From an uncultured Allorhizobium sp. (GTDB lineage Bacteria > Pseudomonadota > Alphaproteobacteria > Rhizobiales > Rhizobiaceae), in contig OY288189.1 of assembly GCA_958439205.1 (NCBI GenBank), forward strand, positions 1,565,001 to 1,629,000: a stretch of DNA of 64,000 bases, in the 5' to 3' direction. Shown here in pieces: positions 47,114-56,069 of this stretch. Numbering within the stretch: position 1 is the first letter of the stretch; every line of letters starts with the position of its first letter. The notes under the pieces were generated by a model. That model searched no databases. It was not told the origin of the DNA and was given only the letters and a program-made list of their open reading frames with translations. Position numbers and translations under genes: made by a program.

Positions 47114-48786
47114 CGGCCTCCCCCGGCTTCGAAGGTGACGCGGCCGTCGCAGATGGTCAGCACGGGAGAAAGCGCGGAGATGCTCGCCGGGTCGGTCGCC
47201 TCGATGTCGCCGGAGAGGACGACAAGATCCGCGAGATATCCCGGTTTCAACACGCCCTTGCGGTCTTCCATGTATTCGACCCAGGCGCTGGTTCGGGTAT
47301 AGGCGGCCAGCGTTTCCTGAAGGCTCAGGCGATGGTCCGGCATTTCGTCTGCCCAAGGTTTTCGCGTCATGGCATCGCCAACACAGCTCAGCGGCGGCAG
47401 TGGCGAGACCGGCCAGTCGGTGGCGAAGACGATCGTGGCGCCTGCATCCACCAGCGTCTTCCAAGCGAAAGCGAGAGGCCAGCGCTCACGGCCGATATAG
47501 GTGAGATAGGGTTCGAGCGGCAGACCTGCAGAGCCCGGCGGATGGGTGGGCTGCATCGAGGCGATCGTGCCCGTTTCGGCAAAGCGCTTGATGTCGTCGG
47601 GATGGACAACCTCGATATGCTCGACGCGATTGCGCATGTCCTTTCGGCCATTGGCGTTGATCGAGGCCTCGTAGCCGTCGAGCACCATGCGGACTGCGCC
47701 GTCACCGATCGCGTGGACCGCGACGGATAAGCCGAGGCGGTTTGCTTCGGTCGCGACCGCGTTGAAGGCTTCACCGGAAAAGAGTGGGTCGCCCTTCCAG
47801 CCGGGTTTGTGGGCGTAGTCGTCGACAAAGACTGCCGTCTCGCCTTCGGTGACGCCGTCCATGAAGAGCTTGACGAAGTTGCAGCGGAGCTTGTCGGTGT
47901 CGAAGCGGGCCTTCCAGGCGGCAGCCTTCGTTTCCAGATCGGAGAGCGGCATGAAATTCTTCATGTGGTAAGGCACGCGCACGCGTACCGGCAGGCCTTC
48001 GGTCTTCTCGATCTCATCCAGCATTTCCAGCTGATAGAGATTGCCGTCCATGTTCTGGAACGAAGTAATGCCGAGCGAGGCGCAATAGGCCAGTCCCTTC
48101 TTCAGCACTTCGATATCCCCCGCGCGCTCTTCCGTGGTGACGTGTTCGGGATCACCGCCGGTGCCGACGCCGAGGCCTTCTCGACCGCCCGTCACGCTCA
48201 TCGAGGCGACAGGACGCATGGCGTTGCTTTCGCGCAGCTCGCCGTTTGCCAGCCCGTCCTCGCCCATGACAATCTCATTGCCCACGCCGACATCGCGGCC
48301 ATGGAGGATACCGGCTTTTTCCAGTGCGATGGTGTTGGCCCAGGCCGTGTGCCGGTCGGGGGCGACCATCATGAAGGGGCGATCCGCGATGATGCGGTCG
48401 AGATGGTGGCGGGTGACCCGCTCGGTTTCCGAGAGGATGGTGTAATCGGCCGTCTGGCCGACAAGCAACGGCAGGTCCGGGTTGGCATCCGCATAGTCCC
48501 GCACGGCTCTTGACAGGGCGTCGAATCCACTGACGCCGAAGAGCGAGAGTTCGCCGAGCGATACCGAGCCGCCGAAGATGTGCATATGGGCTTCGTTGAA
48601 GCCCGGCAGCACCGTTGCGCCACCGGCATCAACGACGCGGGTCTGCGGTCCCGCGAGGTCAAGGATCTCGGCATTGTCGCCTACAGCGGTGATGCGGTTG
48701 CTGGTGAGGGCAATTGCCTCTGCGCGCGGATGCTCGTCATCCATGGTCAGGATGCGGGCGTTGTGGATGACGATCTCGGCGCTCAT
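47110..48786 (-). CDS. YtcJ-type amidohydrolase, copy 1
   Basis: 558 residues from ATG 48786. Metal-dependent hydrolase of the amidohydrolase_3 group (YtcJ, N-substituted formamide deformylase NfdA). Metal-site elements: PGFNEAHMHIFGG (H-x-H), VAVHAIGDGAVRMVLDG, NRVEHIEVVHPDDIKRFA and FATDWPVSPLPP. It is a tandem paralogue of the next gene upstream. It overlaps tetR. Likely hydrolyses an amide, carbamate or formamide bond of the compound imported by the pot-like system; the substrate is unknown. Confidence 0.86.
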   Translation of the reverse strand: MSAEIVIHNARILTMDDEHPRAEAIALTSNRITAVGDNAEILDLAGPQTRVVDAGGATVLPGFNEAHMHIFGGSVSLGELSLFGVSGFDALSRAVRDYADANPDLPLLVGQTADYTILSETERVTRHHLDRIIADRPFMMVAPDRHTAWANTIALEKAGILHGRDVGVGNEIVMGEDGLANGELRESNAMRPVASMSVTGGREGLGVGTGGDPEHVTTEERAGDIEVLKKGLAYCASLGITSFQNMDGNLYQLEMLDEIEKTEGLPVRVRVPYHMKNFMPLSDLETKAAAWKARFDTDKLRCNFVKLFMDGVTEGETAVFVDDYAHKPGWKGDPLFSGEAFNAVATEANRLGLSVAVHAIGDGAVRMVLDGYEASINANGRKDMRNRVEHIEVVHPDDIKRFAETGTIASMQPTHPPGSAGLPLEPYLTYIGRERWPLAFAWKTLVDAGATIVFATDWPVSPLPPLSCVGDAMTRKPWADEMPDHRLSLQETLAAYTRTSAWVEYMEDRKGVLKPGYLADLVVLSGDIEATDPASISALSPVLTICDGRVTFEAGGGR

Positions 48787-48800
48787 GGGATGCTCTTTCT

Positions 48801-50471
48801 TCAAGCCTGGAAGGTGATGTGGCCGTCACAGATGGTGACGGCAGGGCGGACGGTGTCCATGATCTGGTCGGGTTCGACGGCTTCGATGTCTCTGGTGAGG
48901 ATCACGACGTCGGCGAGGTAGCCTGCTTTCAGCATGCCCTTGCGGTCTTCCATGAACTCCACCCAGGCGCCGATCGAAGTGTATGCTTCGAGCGCTTCCA
49001 TCAGCGAGAAGCGCTGGTCTTTCAGACCGTCCTTCCAGGGTTTGCGAGTCAATGCATCCTGGATGCACTGGAAGGGTGATACGGGTGAGACCGGCCAGTC
49101 GGAGGCGAAGACGACGGGGGCTCCAGCTTCTTTCATCGTCCGCCAGGCATAGGCCTCGTCCCAGCGATCCTCGCCGATCTTCGCCGTCGTCGGCTCGGCC
49201 GGGAAGCAGGTGCCGCCGGGGTAGTGGACGGGTTGCATCGAGGCGACGATGCCCAGTTTGGCAAAGCGCGGGATATCGTCCGGATGGATGAGCTCGATAT
49301 GCTCGATGCGATGTCGGTTGTTGCGCTTGCCGTTCGCCTTCACCGCCGCCTCATAGCCGTCGAGTGTCTGGCGGATCGCCGCACTGCCGATCGCATGGAC
49401 TGCGACCTGCAGGCCGAGTGCATCGGCCTTCGTGGCGATGGCGTCGAAGGCGTCCGGCGTAAACAGCGGCTCATAGGTATAGCCTGGCCGGTCACCGTAG
49501 CCGTCGAGCATATAGGCCGTCTGGCTGTCGAGCACGCCGTCCATGAAGACCTTGACGAAATCGCCGCGGAGCATGTCGGTGGCGAACTCCTTCTTCCACG
49601 CTGCAGCCTTTTCGAGGTCCTCCAGCGCCATGAAGTTCTTCATGTGGTAGGGGATGCGGATGCGGCAGGTGAGTTCGCCCGCCAGCTCCAGGTCACGCAT
49701 CAGACGTAGCTGGTAGTGATTGCCATCGAAGTTCTGGATCGAAGTGACGCCCCAGGAGGCGCAGTAGTCGAGGCCGGCTTTCAGGATGGCGCGGTCGAGG
49801 GCGAATTGCTCCGGCGTGACGTTTTCCGGGTCCATGCCGGTGACCATGCCGAGTTCCTCGCGGCCGCCTGTGGAGGCGAGTGCGGAGACGGGACCGAAGG
49901 CATTGCCTTCGCGCAACTCGCCATTGGCCAGACCGTCGGGCCCCATGACGATCTCGTTGCCGATGCCGACATCCTTGCCCTGCAGAATGCCCGCCTTCTC
50001 CAGTGCTGCCGTGTTGGCCCAGGCGGTGTGATGGTCGGGCGCGAACATCATGAAGGGGCGGTCCGGCAGGATCGCATCGAGATGGTGGCGGGTGCAGGGT
50101 TCGGTCAGCGAGATGATCGAATAGTCAGCGGAAAAACCCATCAGAAGCGGCTCGTCGGGGTTCTTCTCCGCATAGTCGAGGATGGCGGCCTTCAATGGCT
50201 CGAAGCCCTGGATGCCATGCAGGTTCAGCTGGCGCAGCGATACCGAGCCAGGGAAGATGTGCATGTGGGCTTCGTTGAAGCCCGGCATCACTGTCGCGCC
50301 CTTGGCGTCGATCACTTTGGTTTCGGCGCTGGCCAAAGCCTTCACCTCGGCTTCGCTACCGACCGCGAGAATGCGGTTGCCGGCAAGGGCGACGGCTTCG
50401 GCGCGCGGGGCGGCGCTGTCCATGGTGAGGACGCGGCCATTGGTGATGATGATGTCTGCGGTGGTTGCCAT
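48801..50471 (-). CDS. YtcJ-type amidohydrolase, copy 2
   Basis: 556 residues from ATG 50471. Same architecture as copy 1, 14 bases downstream: PGFNEAHMHIFPGSVSLRQL, NRHRIEHIELIHPDDIPRF and VFASDWPVSPVSP. The conserved HAIGD element reads HAIGSAAIRQ, so an aspartate kept in copy 1 is a serine here. The two copies have probably split substrate range after duplication. Starts 17 bases after the serine hydrolase gene. Confidence 0.86.
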   Translation of the reverse strand: MATTADIIITNGRVLTMDSAAPRAEAVALAGNRILAVGSEAEVKALASAETKVIDAKGATVMPGFNEAHMHIFPGSVSLRQLNLHGIQGFEPLKAAILDYAEKNPDEPLLMGFSADYSIISLTEPCTRHHLDAILPDRPFMMFAPDHHTAWANTAALEKAGILQGKDVGIGNEIVMGPDGLANGELREGNAFGPVSALASTGGREELGMVTGMDPENVTPEQFALDRAILKAGLDYCASWGVTSIQNFDGNHYQLRLMRDLELAGELTCRIRIPYHMKNFMALEDLEKAAAWKKEFATDMLRGDFVKVFMDGVLDSQTAYMLDGYGDRPGYTYEPLFTPDAFDAIATKADALGLQVAVHAIGSAAIRQTLDGYEAAVKANGKRNNRHRIEHIELIHPDDIPRFAKLGIVASMQPVHYPGGTCFPAEPTTAKIGEDRWDEAYAWRTMKEAGAPVVFASDWPVSPVSPFQCIQDALTRKPWKDGLKDQRFSLMEALEAYTSIGAWVEFMEDRKGMLKAGYLADVVILTRDIEAVEPDQIMDTVRPAVTICDGHITFQA

Positions 50472-50488
50472 TTCAGGCTCCTCTGATC

Positions 50489-51670
50489 TCATGCGGTCCA
50501 GGCGCTGAGCGCGCGGAAGAAGGCGAAGTTGTCGTGTTTCAGCTCGTCGTCCAGCGGGTTGGGCTGGGAGGAGAGCTTGACGATTGTGGTCTCGGTCGAT
50601 GGATCGACATAGAGCCACTGGCCATGGATGCCGATGGCGCAGAAGGCTCCATCCGTTTCACCCGACTGGTACCACTGGCTGCGATAGCGTCCCTTGGGGA
50701 AGAAGTTGGATTTGCCATCCACCCAGGCCTGGTGGTCGCCCGCTGTCAGCATGTCGGCGAGCCACGCCTCGGGGATGAGGCGGTTGCCGGCGACCATGCC
50801 GCCATTGCGGAGCATCTCGCCGACGCGGGCGAGGTCGCGGGCTGTGACCGAGATGCCGCCTGCCGCCCGCGCCGTGCCCTCGGCGTCAACGGTGACGCTG
50901 GCATGGTTCTTCGCACCGAGCGGTTTCCATAGGCGCGTCGACAAGACATCGGCGTAGCGTTCGCCGGTTGCGCGCTCGATCAGGATGCCGAGAAGGTCGG
51001 AATTCGGTGAAGCATAGAAATGCGCGCCGCCATGCGGATGGGCGTCTTTCTTCAGCGTCAGAAGAAATGCCAGCAGGGCTTCGTCCGGCTGGGACGGATC
51101 GGCCGGGTTCCAGAGCGTGGCGCGGCGATAGCGGGCATAGGCGCCATCGGTGTTGAGATAGGCCTCGTCGAAGGCGAGGCTGACGCGCATGTCGAGCACG
51201 TTGCGGATGGTGCAGTCGCCATAGGCGGAGCCTGCCGCTTCGGGCAGGAGACTGGTGACCGGGGCGTCGGGATCCATAAGCCCGTCGGCTTCCAGGGTCG
51301 CGATCACCAGAGCGGTCAGCGACTTGCTGATCGAAAAGACGATGTGACGCTGGTCGACGCCGGCATGCGGGGCATAGTGTTCGGCGACGATGCGGCCCGA
51401 CTTCATCAGGACGAAGGCATCGGTGTGGGCATAGTCGAGATAGGCGCCGACATCAGGCTGTCCGGCAAGCCCCTCAGGGAGTGACTGGCGCATGAGGTTG
51501 GAGACCACCGGCGAGCCCTCGGGCTCTTCGGCGCCTGCAGAGATCCTGGCGCTCGGCACCACCTCCTCGGCATGGCCGAAGCTGAAACGGCTGAAAGGGG
51601 CCGTGCGCCAGTTGGCAAGCGTCACGTCCCGTCTTTCGAAACCATAGGCCTCGGCAAACTGCGTCGTCAT
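50489..51670 (-). CDS. Serine hydrolase, beta-lactamase class C-like
   Basis: 393 residues from ATG 51670, GGAGGAG 10 bases upstream. Catalytic S-x-x-K in VFSISKSLTALV, Y-x-N-like YASPNSDLLG and a C-terminal strand region. No signal peptide, so the product is cytosolic and more likely an esterase or amidase such as 6-aminohexanoate-dimer hydrolase than a beta-lactamase. The GERYADVLSTRLWKPLGAKNHASVTVDAEGTARAAGGI stretch is typical of that group. Placed between the importer and the amidohydrolases. Confidence 0.86.
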   Translation of the reverse strand: MTTQFAEAYGFERRDVTLANWRTAPFSRFSFGHAEEVVPSARISAGAEEPEGSPVVSNLMRQSLPEGLAGQPDVGAYLDYAHTDAFVLMKSGRIVAEHYAPHAGVDQRHIVFSISKSLTALVIATLEADGLMDPDAPVTSLLPEAAGSAYGDCTIRNVLDMRVSLAFDEAYLNTDGAYARYRRATLWNPADPSQPDEALLAFLLTLKKDAHPHGGAHFYASPNSDLLGILIERATGERYADVLSTRLWKPLGAKNHASVTVDAEGTARAAGGISVTARDLARVGEMLRNGGMVAGNRLIPEAWLADMLTAGDHQAWVDGKSNFFPKGRYRSQWYQSGETDGAFCAIGIHGQWLYVDPSTETTIVKLSSQPNPLDDELKHDNFAFFRALSAWTA

Positions 51671-51737
51671 CAGGGTGTGCTCCTCCTGCGGGAGGGCCAT
51701 TGGCCCTCCCGTTTCTATATTTTGTTTTGGGTCGAGG

Positions 51738-52778
51738 TTACTTCTGAACTTCGGTCCAGATCCGTGTGTAAAGCTGCTGCACGTCGGGTTCGCAGCTCAG
51801 CAGGAACTCACCGGCGCTCTCCAGCTCTGCGGGGATCACCAGTTCCGGCGCACCCTGCATTTCCTTGTCCATGAAGGCTTCCGAACCCTTGATGCCATTG
51901 GCATATTTGGCGAAGTTCGACAGCATGGCCGCATTTTCCGGAGCCATGATGAAGTTCATGAAGGCCTTGGCGTTGTCGACGTTCTTGGCATCCTTGAGGA
52001 TGACGACGCTGTCCATGAAGACAGGATAGCCTTCCTTCGGATAACCGAACTTGACCTCGGGGTTCTGCAGGCGCGAGCGCATGATGGCGCCGTTCCAGTA
52101 GTAGACGCCCGCATAGTCGCCGGTCGGCAGCTTGTCGGTGACGCTATAGTCCATGGCAAGCCACTTGGCCTTGGCTTCGACCAGCTTGTCGCGGACCTTC
52201 ATCAGCACTTCCTTGTCGGTCGTGCACCAGGCGCCGCCAAAATACTTGATTGTGGCGAAGAGAACGTCGTTCATTTCGGGCGTGACGTTCAGCTTGCCGA
52301 CCAGCTCTTCCGGCGGATCGAGGAAGATGGCGGATGTGTTGATGTCACCCTTGTAGAACTTGGTGTTGACGCCGATGCCGGTCACGCCCCACTGCCACGG
52401 AACCGAGTAGCGGCGGCCTGGATCCCATTCGACATCCGCCCAGCGCGGGTCGACATTCTTGAAGTTTTCCATCTGGTCGGGACGGGCTTCGAGCAGCAGG
52501 CCTTCGTTGATCCAGATCGGCATGTAGTTGGCCGAGGGCACGACGATGTCGAAACCATGGCCGCCGGCGCGAACCTTGGCCAGTGCGGTGTCGTTGGAGT
52601 CATAGTCGGTGATCGTCACCTTGACGTCGAACTGCTCCTCGAACTTCTTGATCATCTCGGGGCTGGTATAGTCACCCCAGTTGTAGATGTTGAGTTCGCC
52701 AGCGGCCGAGGCCGCGCCTGCGAAACCCAGTACCGAGATGGCGGCAATCGCCGTGGTCGTCATCCATTTCATTGTCAT
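51738..52778 (-). CDS. Polyamine-type ABC substrate-binding protein (PotD/PotF-like)
   Basis: 346 residues; ATG 52778 or 52772. Signal peptide TTTAIAAISVLGFAGAASAA, then ELNIYNWGDYTSPEMIKKFEEQF, the canonical PotD start, and YSVPWQWGVTGIGVNTK. Periplasmic. The usual ligands are spermidine, putrescine or related cations. Its gene follows the two permeases and ATPase and precedes the hydrolases, so it probably captures an amide or N-acyl derivative of such an amine. Confidence 0.92.
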   Translation of the reverse strand: MTMKWMTTTAIAAISVLGFAGAASAAGELNIYNWGDYTSPEMIKKFEEQFDVKVTITDYDSNDTALAKVRAGGHGFDIVVPSANYMPIWINEGLLLEARPDQMENFKNVDPRWADVEWDPGRRYSVPWQWGVTGIGVNTKFYKGDINTSAIFLDPPEELVGKLNVTPEMNDVLFATIKYFGGAWCTTDKEVLMKVRDKLVEAKAKWLAMDYSVTDKLPTGDYAGVYYWNGAIMRSRLQNPEVKFGYPKEGYPVFMDSVVILKDAKNVDNAKAFMNFIMAPENAAMLSNFAKYANGIKGSEAFMDKEMQGAPELVIPAELESAGEFLLSCEPDVQQLYTRIWTEVQK

Positions 52779-52804
52779 TCTCCGTTCCTCTCTTTTGGTT
52801 GTCG

Positions 52805-53614
52805 TTATGCTTGCGGCTTGCGCCGGTTGATGAAGAAGAAGATCACGATCAGCACCGTCGAGGCGGCGAGGAAGATCGTGGCGATGGCGTTGATTTCGGG
52901 TGTCGTCTCGCGCCGGATCTGGCCGAGCATGTAGGTGGGCAGCGTGTCCTGCCCGCCGGATTTGACGAATTCGGTGATGACGACGTCATCGAGCGAGATC
53001 ACGAAGGCGAGCATGAAGCCGGCGATGATCGCAGGCCGCAGCAGGGGAAATGTCACGAAGCGGAAGGCCTGCCAGGGCGTGGCGTAGAGATCGGCTGCCG
53101 CCCGCTCCAGCGTCAGATCCATGCTTTCCAGCCGTGCCCGGATCGGCAGGTAGGCGAAGGGAATGCAAAAGGCCGTATGCGCCATGATCAGGTAGCCGAG
53201 GCCGGAATAGCCGGTCCAGACCTTGATGCGAGAGAAGACGATCAGGAGCGCCACGGCGGTGACGATTTCCGGGATCATCAGCGGCTGGTTGATAACAGCA
53301 TACTTCGCCGTCAGGCCGCGATAGGGTTCGGTCCGCGTGGTGGCAAGGGCCGCCATGGTGGCGGCGATCGTTGCGAGCCCCGCTGCCCAGAGGGCGATAA
53401 TCACCGAACGCAGGGCCGCCTCCTGGGCCGTACCATTCTCCAGGGCGGACGCGAACCAGCGGAGCGAAAAACCGCCCCAGCTCGAGAGGGAGTCATTGGC
53501 GTTGAAGGAATAGGCAACGAGTGTCGCAATCGGCAGATAGAGCGCGAAGAAGGTGAATAGCGCGATCAGGCCGAAGCCCGGTTGCGAGCGGATGTCGAAG
53601 CGACGTTCAGCCAT
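52805..53614 (-). CDS. ABC permease (PotC-like)
   Basis: 269 residues, about six membrane helices, EAA loop DLTLERAAADLYATPWQAFRFVTFPLLRPA. ATG 53614 lies within the end of the upstream permease gene (8-base overlap). Second inner-membrane subunit of the operon importer. Confidence 0.92.
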   Translation of the reverse strand: MAERRFDIRSQPGFGLIALFTFFALYLPIATLVAYSFNANDSLSSWGGFSLRWFASALENGTAQEAALRSVIIALWAAGLATIAATMAALATTRTEPYRGLTAKYAVINQPLMIPEIVTAVALLIVFSRIKVWTGYSGLGYLIMAHTAFCIPFAYLPIRARLESMDLTLERAAADLYATPWQAFRFVTFPLLRPAIIAGFMLAFVISLDDVVITEFVKSGGQDTLPTYMLGQIRRETTPEINAIATIFLAASTVLIVIFFFINRRKPQA

Positions 53615-54530
53615 GACGCACCCCCGACTTTGCGGCGTTGCGGACATAGAAGAGCAGGGCGATCATCACGAGGGCCATCAGTGTGATGGACATTGCGGCC
53701 CCGAGCGGCCAGTTGCGACCAGAGCCGAACTGCAGTTCGATCAGGTTGCCCAGCATCAGGTTCTTACCGCCGCCCAGCACGCGCGGAATGACATAGGCGC
53801 CGAGCGAGGGGATGAACACCAGGATGGAGCCTGCGATCAGCCCGGGCTTCACCAGCGGGATGACGATGCGCCAGAGCACCTGCAGCCGGTTGGCGTAGAG
53901 GTCGTAGCCGGCCTCGACCAGCCTGAAGTCGAGTTTCTCGATCGAGGCATAGAGCGGCAGCACCATGAGCGGCAGGTAGACATAGGTCATGCCGAGCAGG
54001 GTGGCCGTGTCGGTATAGATGATCTGCAGGGGGGTATCGATGATGCCGAGCCAGATCAGCAGGTTGTTGAGGATGCCTTCGTTGCGGATCACCTGCTGCA
54101 TGGCGAAGGTGCGGATCAGAAGGTTGGTCCAGAAGGGGATGGTGATCAGGAAGACCCAGATCTCGCGGGTCCGGGCCGGCCGGGTCGCGATGAAATAGGC
54201 GGTCGGGAAACCCAGGATCAGGGTGAAGAGGGTCGTGTAGAGCGACAGCTTGATGGACCGCCAGAAGATCGCCAGATGCGCGTCGGCGATGCCCAGGGTG
54301 TCATCGAAGATATCGCGCTGCATGAAAACCGAGGTCCAGCCTTCGAGCGAGAAGACGCCAAACTTGACGTCGCCATAGTCGCCCTTCTCCAGGAAGGAAT
54401 AGAGCACCATGACCAGCAGTGGCCCGAGTGCTGCGACGAAGATGATCGCGAGGGCCGGGAGGCTGAGCAACCAACGGTTTTTGACATCGCGCGATCTGGC
54501 AGTTTCGGGGGCCGTTTTCATCGCGCTCAT
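53607..54530 (-). CDS. ABC permease (PotB-like)
   Basis: 307 residues, about six membrane helices, EAA loop KLDFRLVEAGYDLYANRLQVLWRIVIPLVKPG. ATG 54530 comes 2 bases after the ATPase stop and the 3' end overlaps the next permease. N-terminal 20 residues are polar and cytoplasmic. Confidence 0.92.
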   Translation of the reverse strand: MSAMKTAPETARSRDVKNRWLLSLPALAIIFVAALGPLLVMVLYSFLEKGDYGDVKFGVFSLEGWTSVFMQRDIFDDTLGIADAHLAIFWRSIKLSLYTTLFTLILGFPTAYFIATRPARTREIWVFLITIPFWTNLLIRTFAMQQVIRNEGILNNLLIWLGIIDTPLQIIYTDTATLLGMTYVYLPLMVLPLYASIEKLDFRLVEAGYDLYANRLQVLWRIVIPLVKPGLIAGSILVFIPSLGAYVIPRVLGGGKNLMLGNLIELQFGSGRNWPLGAAMSITLMALVMIALLFYVRNAAKSGVRHG

Positions 54531-54532
54531 GA

Positions 54533-55633
54533 TCAATCCCTCAGGATCTGCGCGACATCGTCGCTGACGAGGATGCCGACAGTCTCGCCTTCGTTCACCC
54601 CGCAACTGCCGCTACGGCTGTTCTGCTGGCGGACGCTGAAGAGCGATCCGCCGTCCAGGCGCACGTTGATGTTGGTGTCGGTGCCGAGATAAACGATGCT
54701 TTCGATCGTGCCTTGCAGCGTTGCCTCGGGTGACGGGGCGACAATCTTGGCGTGTTCGGGGCGGATGACGATGGTTACCTTGCCCGAAGGGGTCGTGTTG
54801 TCCGGGAAGGTCGCCGGGATCTCGCGGCCGGACCGTAGCCGGACGCTCGCCCGATCACCGGTGACGGAGGCGACCTCTACCTCGAGGAAGTTGGTCTCGC
54901 CGATGAAGTCGGCGACGAAGCGCTCGGCCGGACGATCGTAGATGTCCCAAGGGGAACCCACCTGGCGGAGGCTTCCCGTCGACATGACCGCGATGCGATC
55001 CGACATGGTGAGAGCCTCTTCCTGGTCATGGGTGACGAAGATGAAGGTGATGCCGGTCTCCGCCTGCACGCGCTTCAGCTCGATCTGCATTTCCTTGCGT
55101 AGCTTGTAATCGAGCGCCGACAGCGGCTCGTCGAGAAGCAGGACCTTCGGCTTCGGGGCGAGTGCGCGGGCGAGCGCCACGCGCTGCTGCTGGCCGCCGG
55201 AGATCTGGCTCACCTGGCGGTCGCGCATCTTGATCATGTGCACGAGTTCCAGCATCTCGGCGACGCGCGCTTCGATCTCCGCCTTCGGCTTGCCGAGCAT
55301 CTTCAGGCCGAAGCCGATGTTGTCTGCGACCGACATATGCGGGAAGAGGGCGTAGGACTGGAAAACGGTGTTGACCGGTCGCCTGAAGGGCGGCAGCGGT
55401 GCGATGTCTTCGCCGTGCAGCAGGATTTCGCCCGTGGTGGGGAAATCGAAGCCGGCGATCAGGCGAAGAAGCGTGGTCTTGCCGCAGCCGGATGGCCCCA
55501 GCAGCGTGAAGAACTCGTTTTCCTTGATCTTGAGAAAGATCCCGTCGAGTGCTGTGACCTTGTCGGGTCCGGTTCCATAGACGCGGCTGACGCCGCGGAT
55601 TTCGATGGCTGCCTTGTCTGATGCGGAACTCAA
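54533..55633 (-). CDS. ABC ATP-binding protein (PotA-like)
   Basis: 366 residues from TTG 55633, chosen because AGGGGG lies 6 bases upstream and homologues start here ([19 protein letters not shown]); an upstream GTG at 55708 adds a non-homologous stretch. Walker [10 protein letters not shown], signature [15 protein letters not shown], Walker [13 protein letters not shown] and a TOBE domain. First gene of an eight-gene operon running to tetR. Confidence 0.9.
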   Translation of the reverse strand: MSSASDKAAIEIRGVSRVYGTGPDKVTALDGIFLKIKENEFFTLLGPSGCGKTTLLRLIAGFDFPTTGEILLHGEDIAPLPPFRRPVNTVFQSYALFPHMSVADNIGFGLKMLGKPKAEIEARVAEMLELVHMIKMRDRQVSQISGGQQQRVALARALAPKPKVLLLDEPLSALDYKLRKEMQIELKRVQAETGITFIFVTHDQEEALTMSDRIAVMSTGSLRQVGSPWDIYDRPAERFVADFIGETNFLEVEVASVTGDRASVRLRSGREIPATFPDNTTPSGKVTIVIRPEHAKIVAPSPEATLQGTIESIVYLGTDTNINVRLDGGSLFSVRQQNSRSGSCGVNEGETVGILVSDDVAQILRD

Positions 55634-56069
55634 GCCGTGCCCCCTGGCGTTCGGGTTATGCGCGATGTGCTTTGGTCGACCCGTCGGTCGGCAGAGGATG
55701 CCGGTCACGGGGTGGCGCAGATGATGTCACGCAAGTCACGTGCCAGCTTTTCGGCATGCTGAGCTCTCCCCTTGCGGCTGAGCCTGCAACAGGATCCCAA
55801 AACAGGGAATTTGCCGGCTTTTGCCTTGTTTCGTCGAGGTTCCCGTATTTCGGAGATGCAGCTCGACGGCCTCTGCATCTTCCTCTTTTGTGGCATGTTG
55901 CCTCTAATTTGGTCGTTTGACCATTTTTATTTTCGGCAGGTCCCAAGAATTCCGGATGTGCATGGCAGGCCTGCGTGAGGCGCTCGGCCCAGCGCTTGAC
56001 AGAGCTCAGGCGGGGGCTCCATCGTTGGCAACTGCCCGGCCCGAGCGGCCCATCCCTCAGGAGCCATGC
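55634..56069. other. Divergent regulatory region of the amide operon
   Basis: 436 bases without a supported gene, between the leftward importer operon and the rightward amidase gene. It contains a TGGTC-GTTT-GACCA palindrome at 55910-55923 next to an A/T-rich stretch. It should hold both promoters. The two open frames crossing it have no ribosome site or recognisable product. Confidence 0.6.
55910..55923. promoter_or_regulatory. Candidate operator palindrome TGGTC-N4-GACCA
   Basis: Perfect 5-base arms with a GTTT spacer, in the divergent region of the importer and amidase genes. Possible site for the operon TetR, or for a GntR-type protein, since the arms resemble GGT...ACC sites. Confidence 0.4.

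Noticed and set aside
51675..52934. 419-codon frame antisense to the binding-protein gene
   Set aside because: Opposite a clear PotD-like gene, with no independent support.
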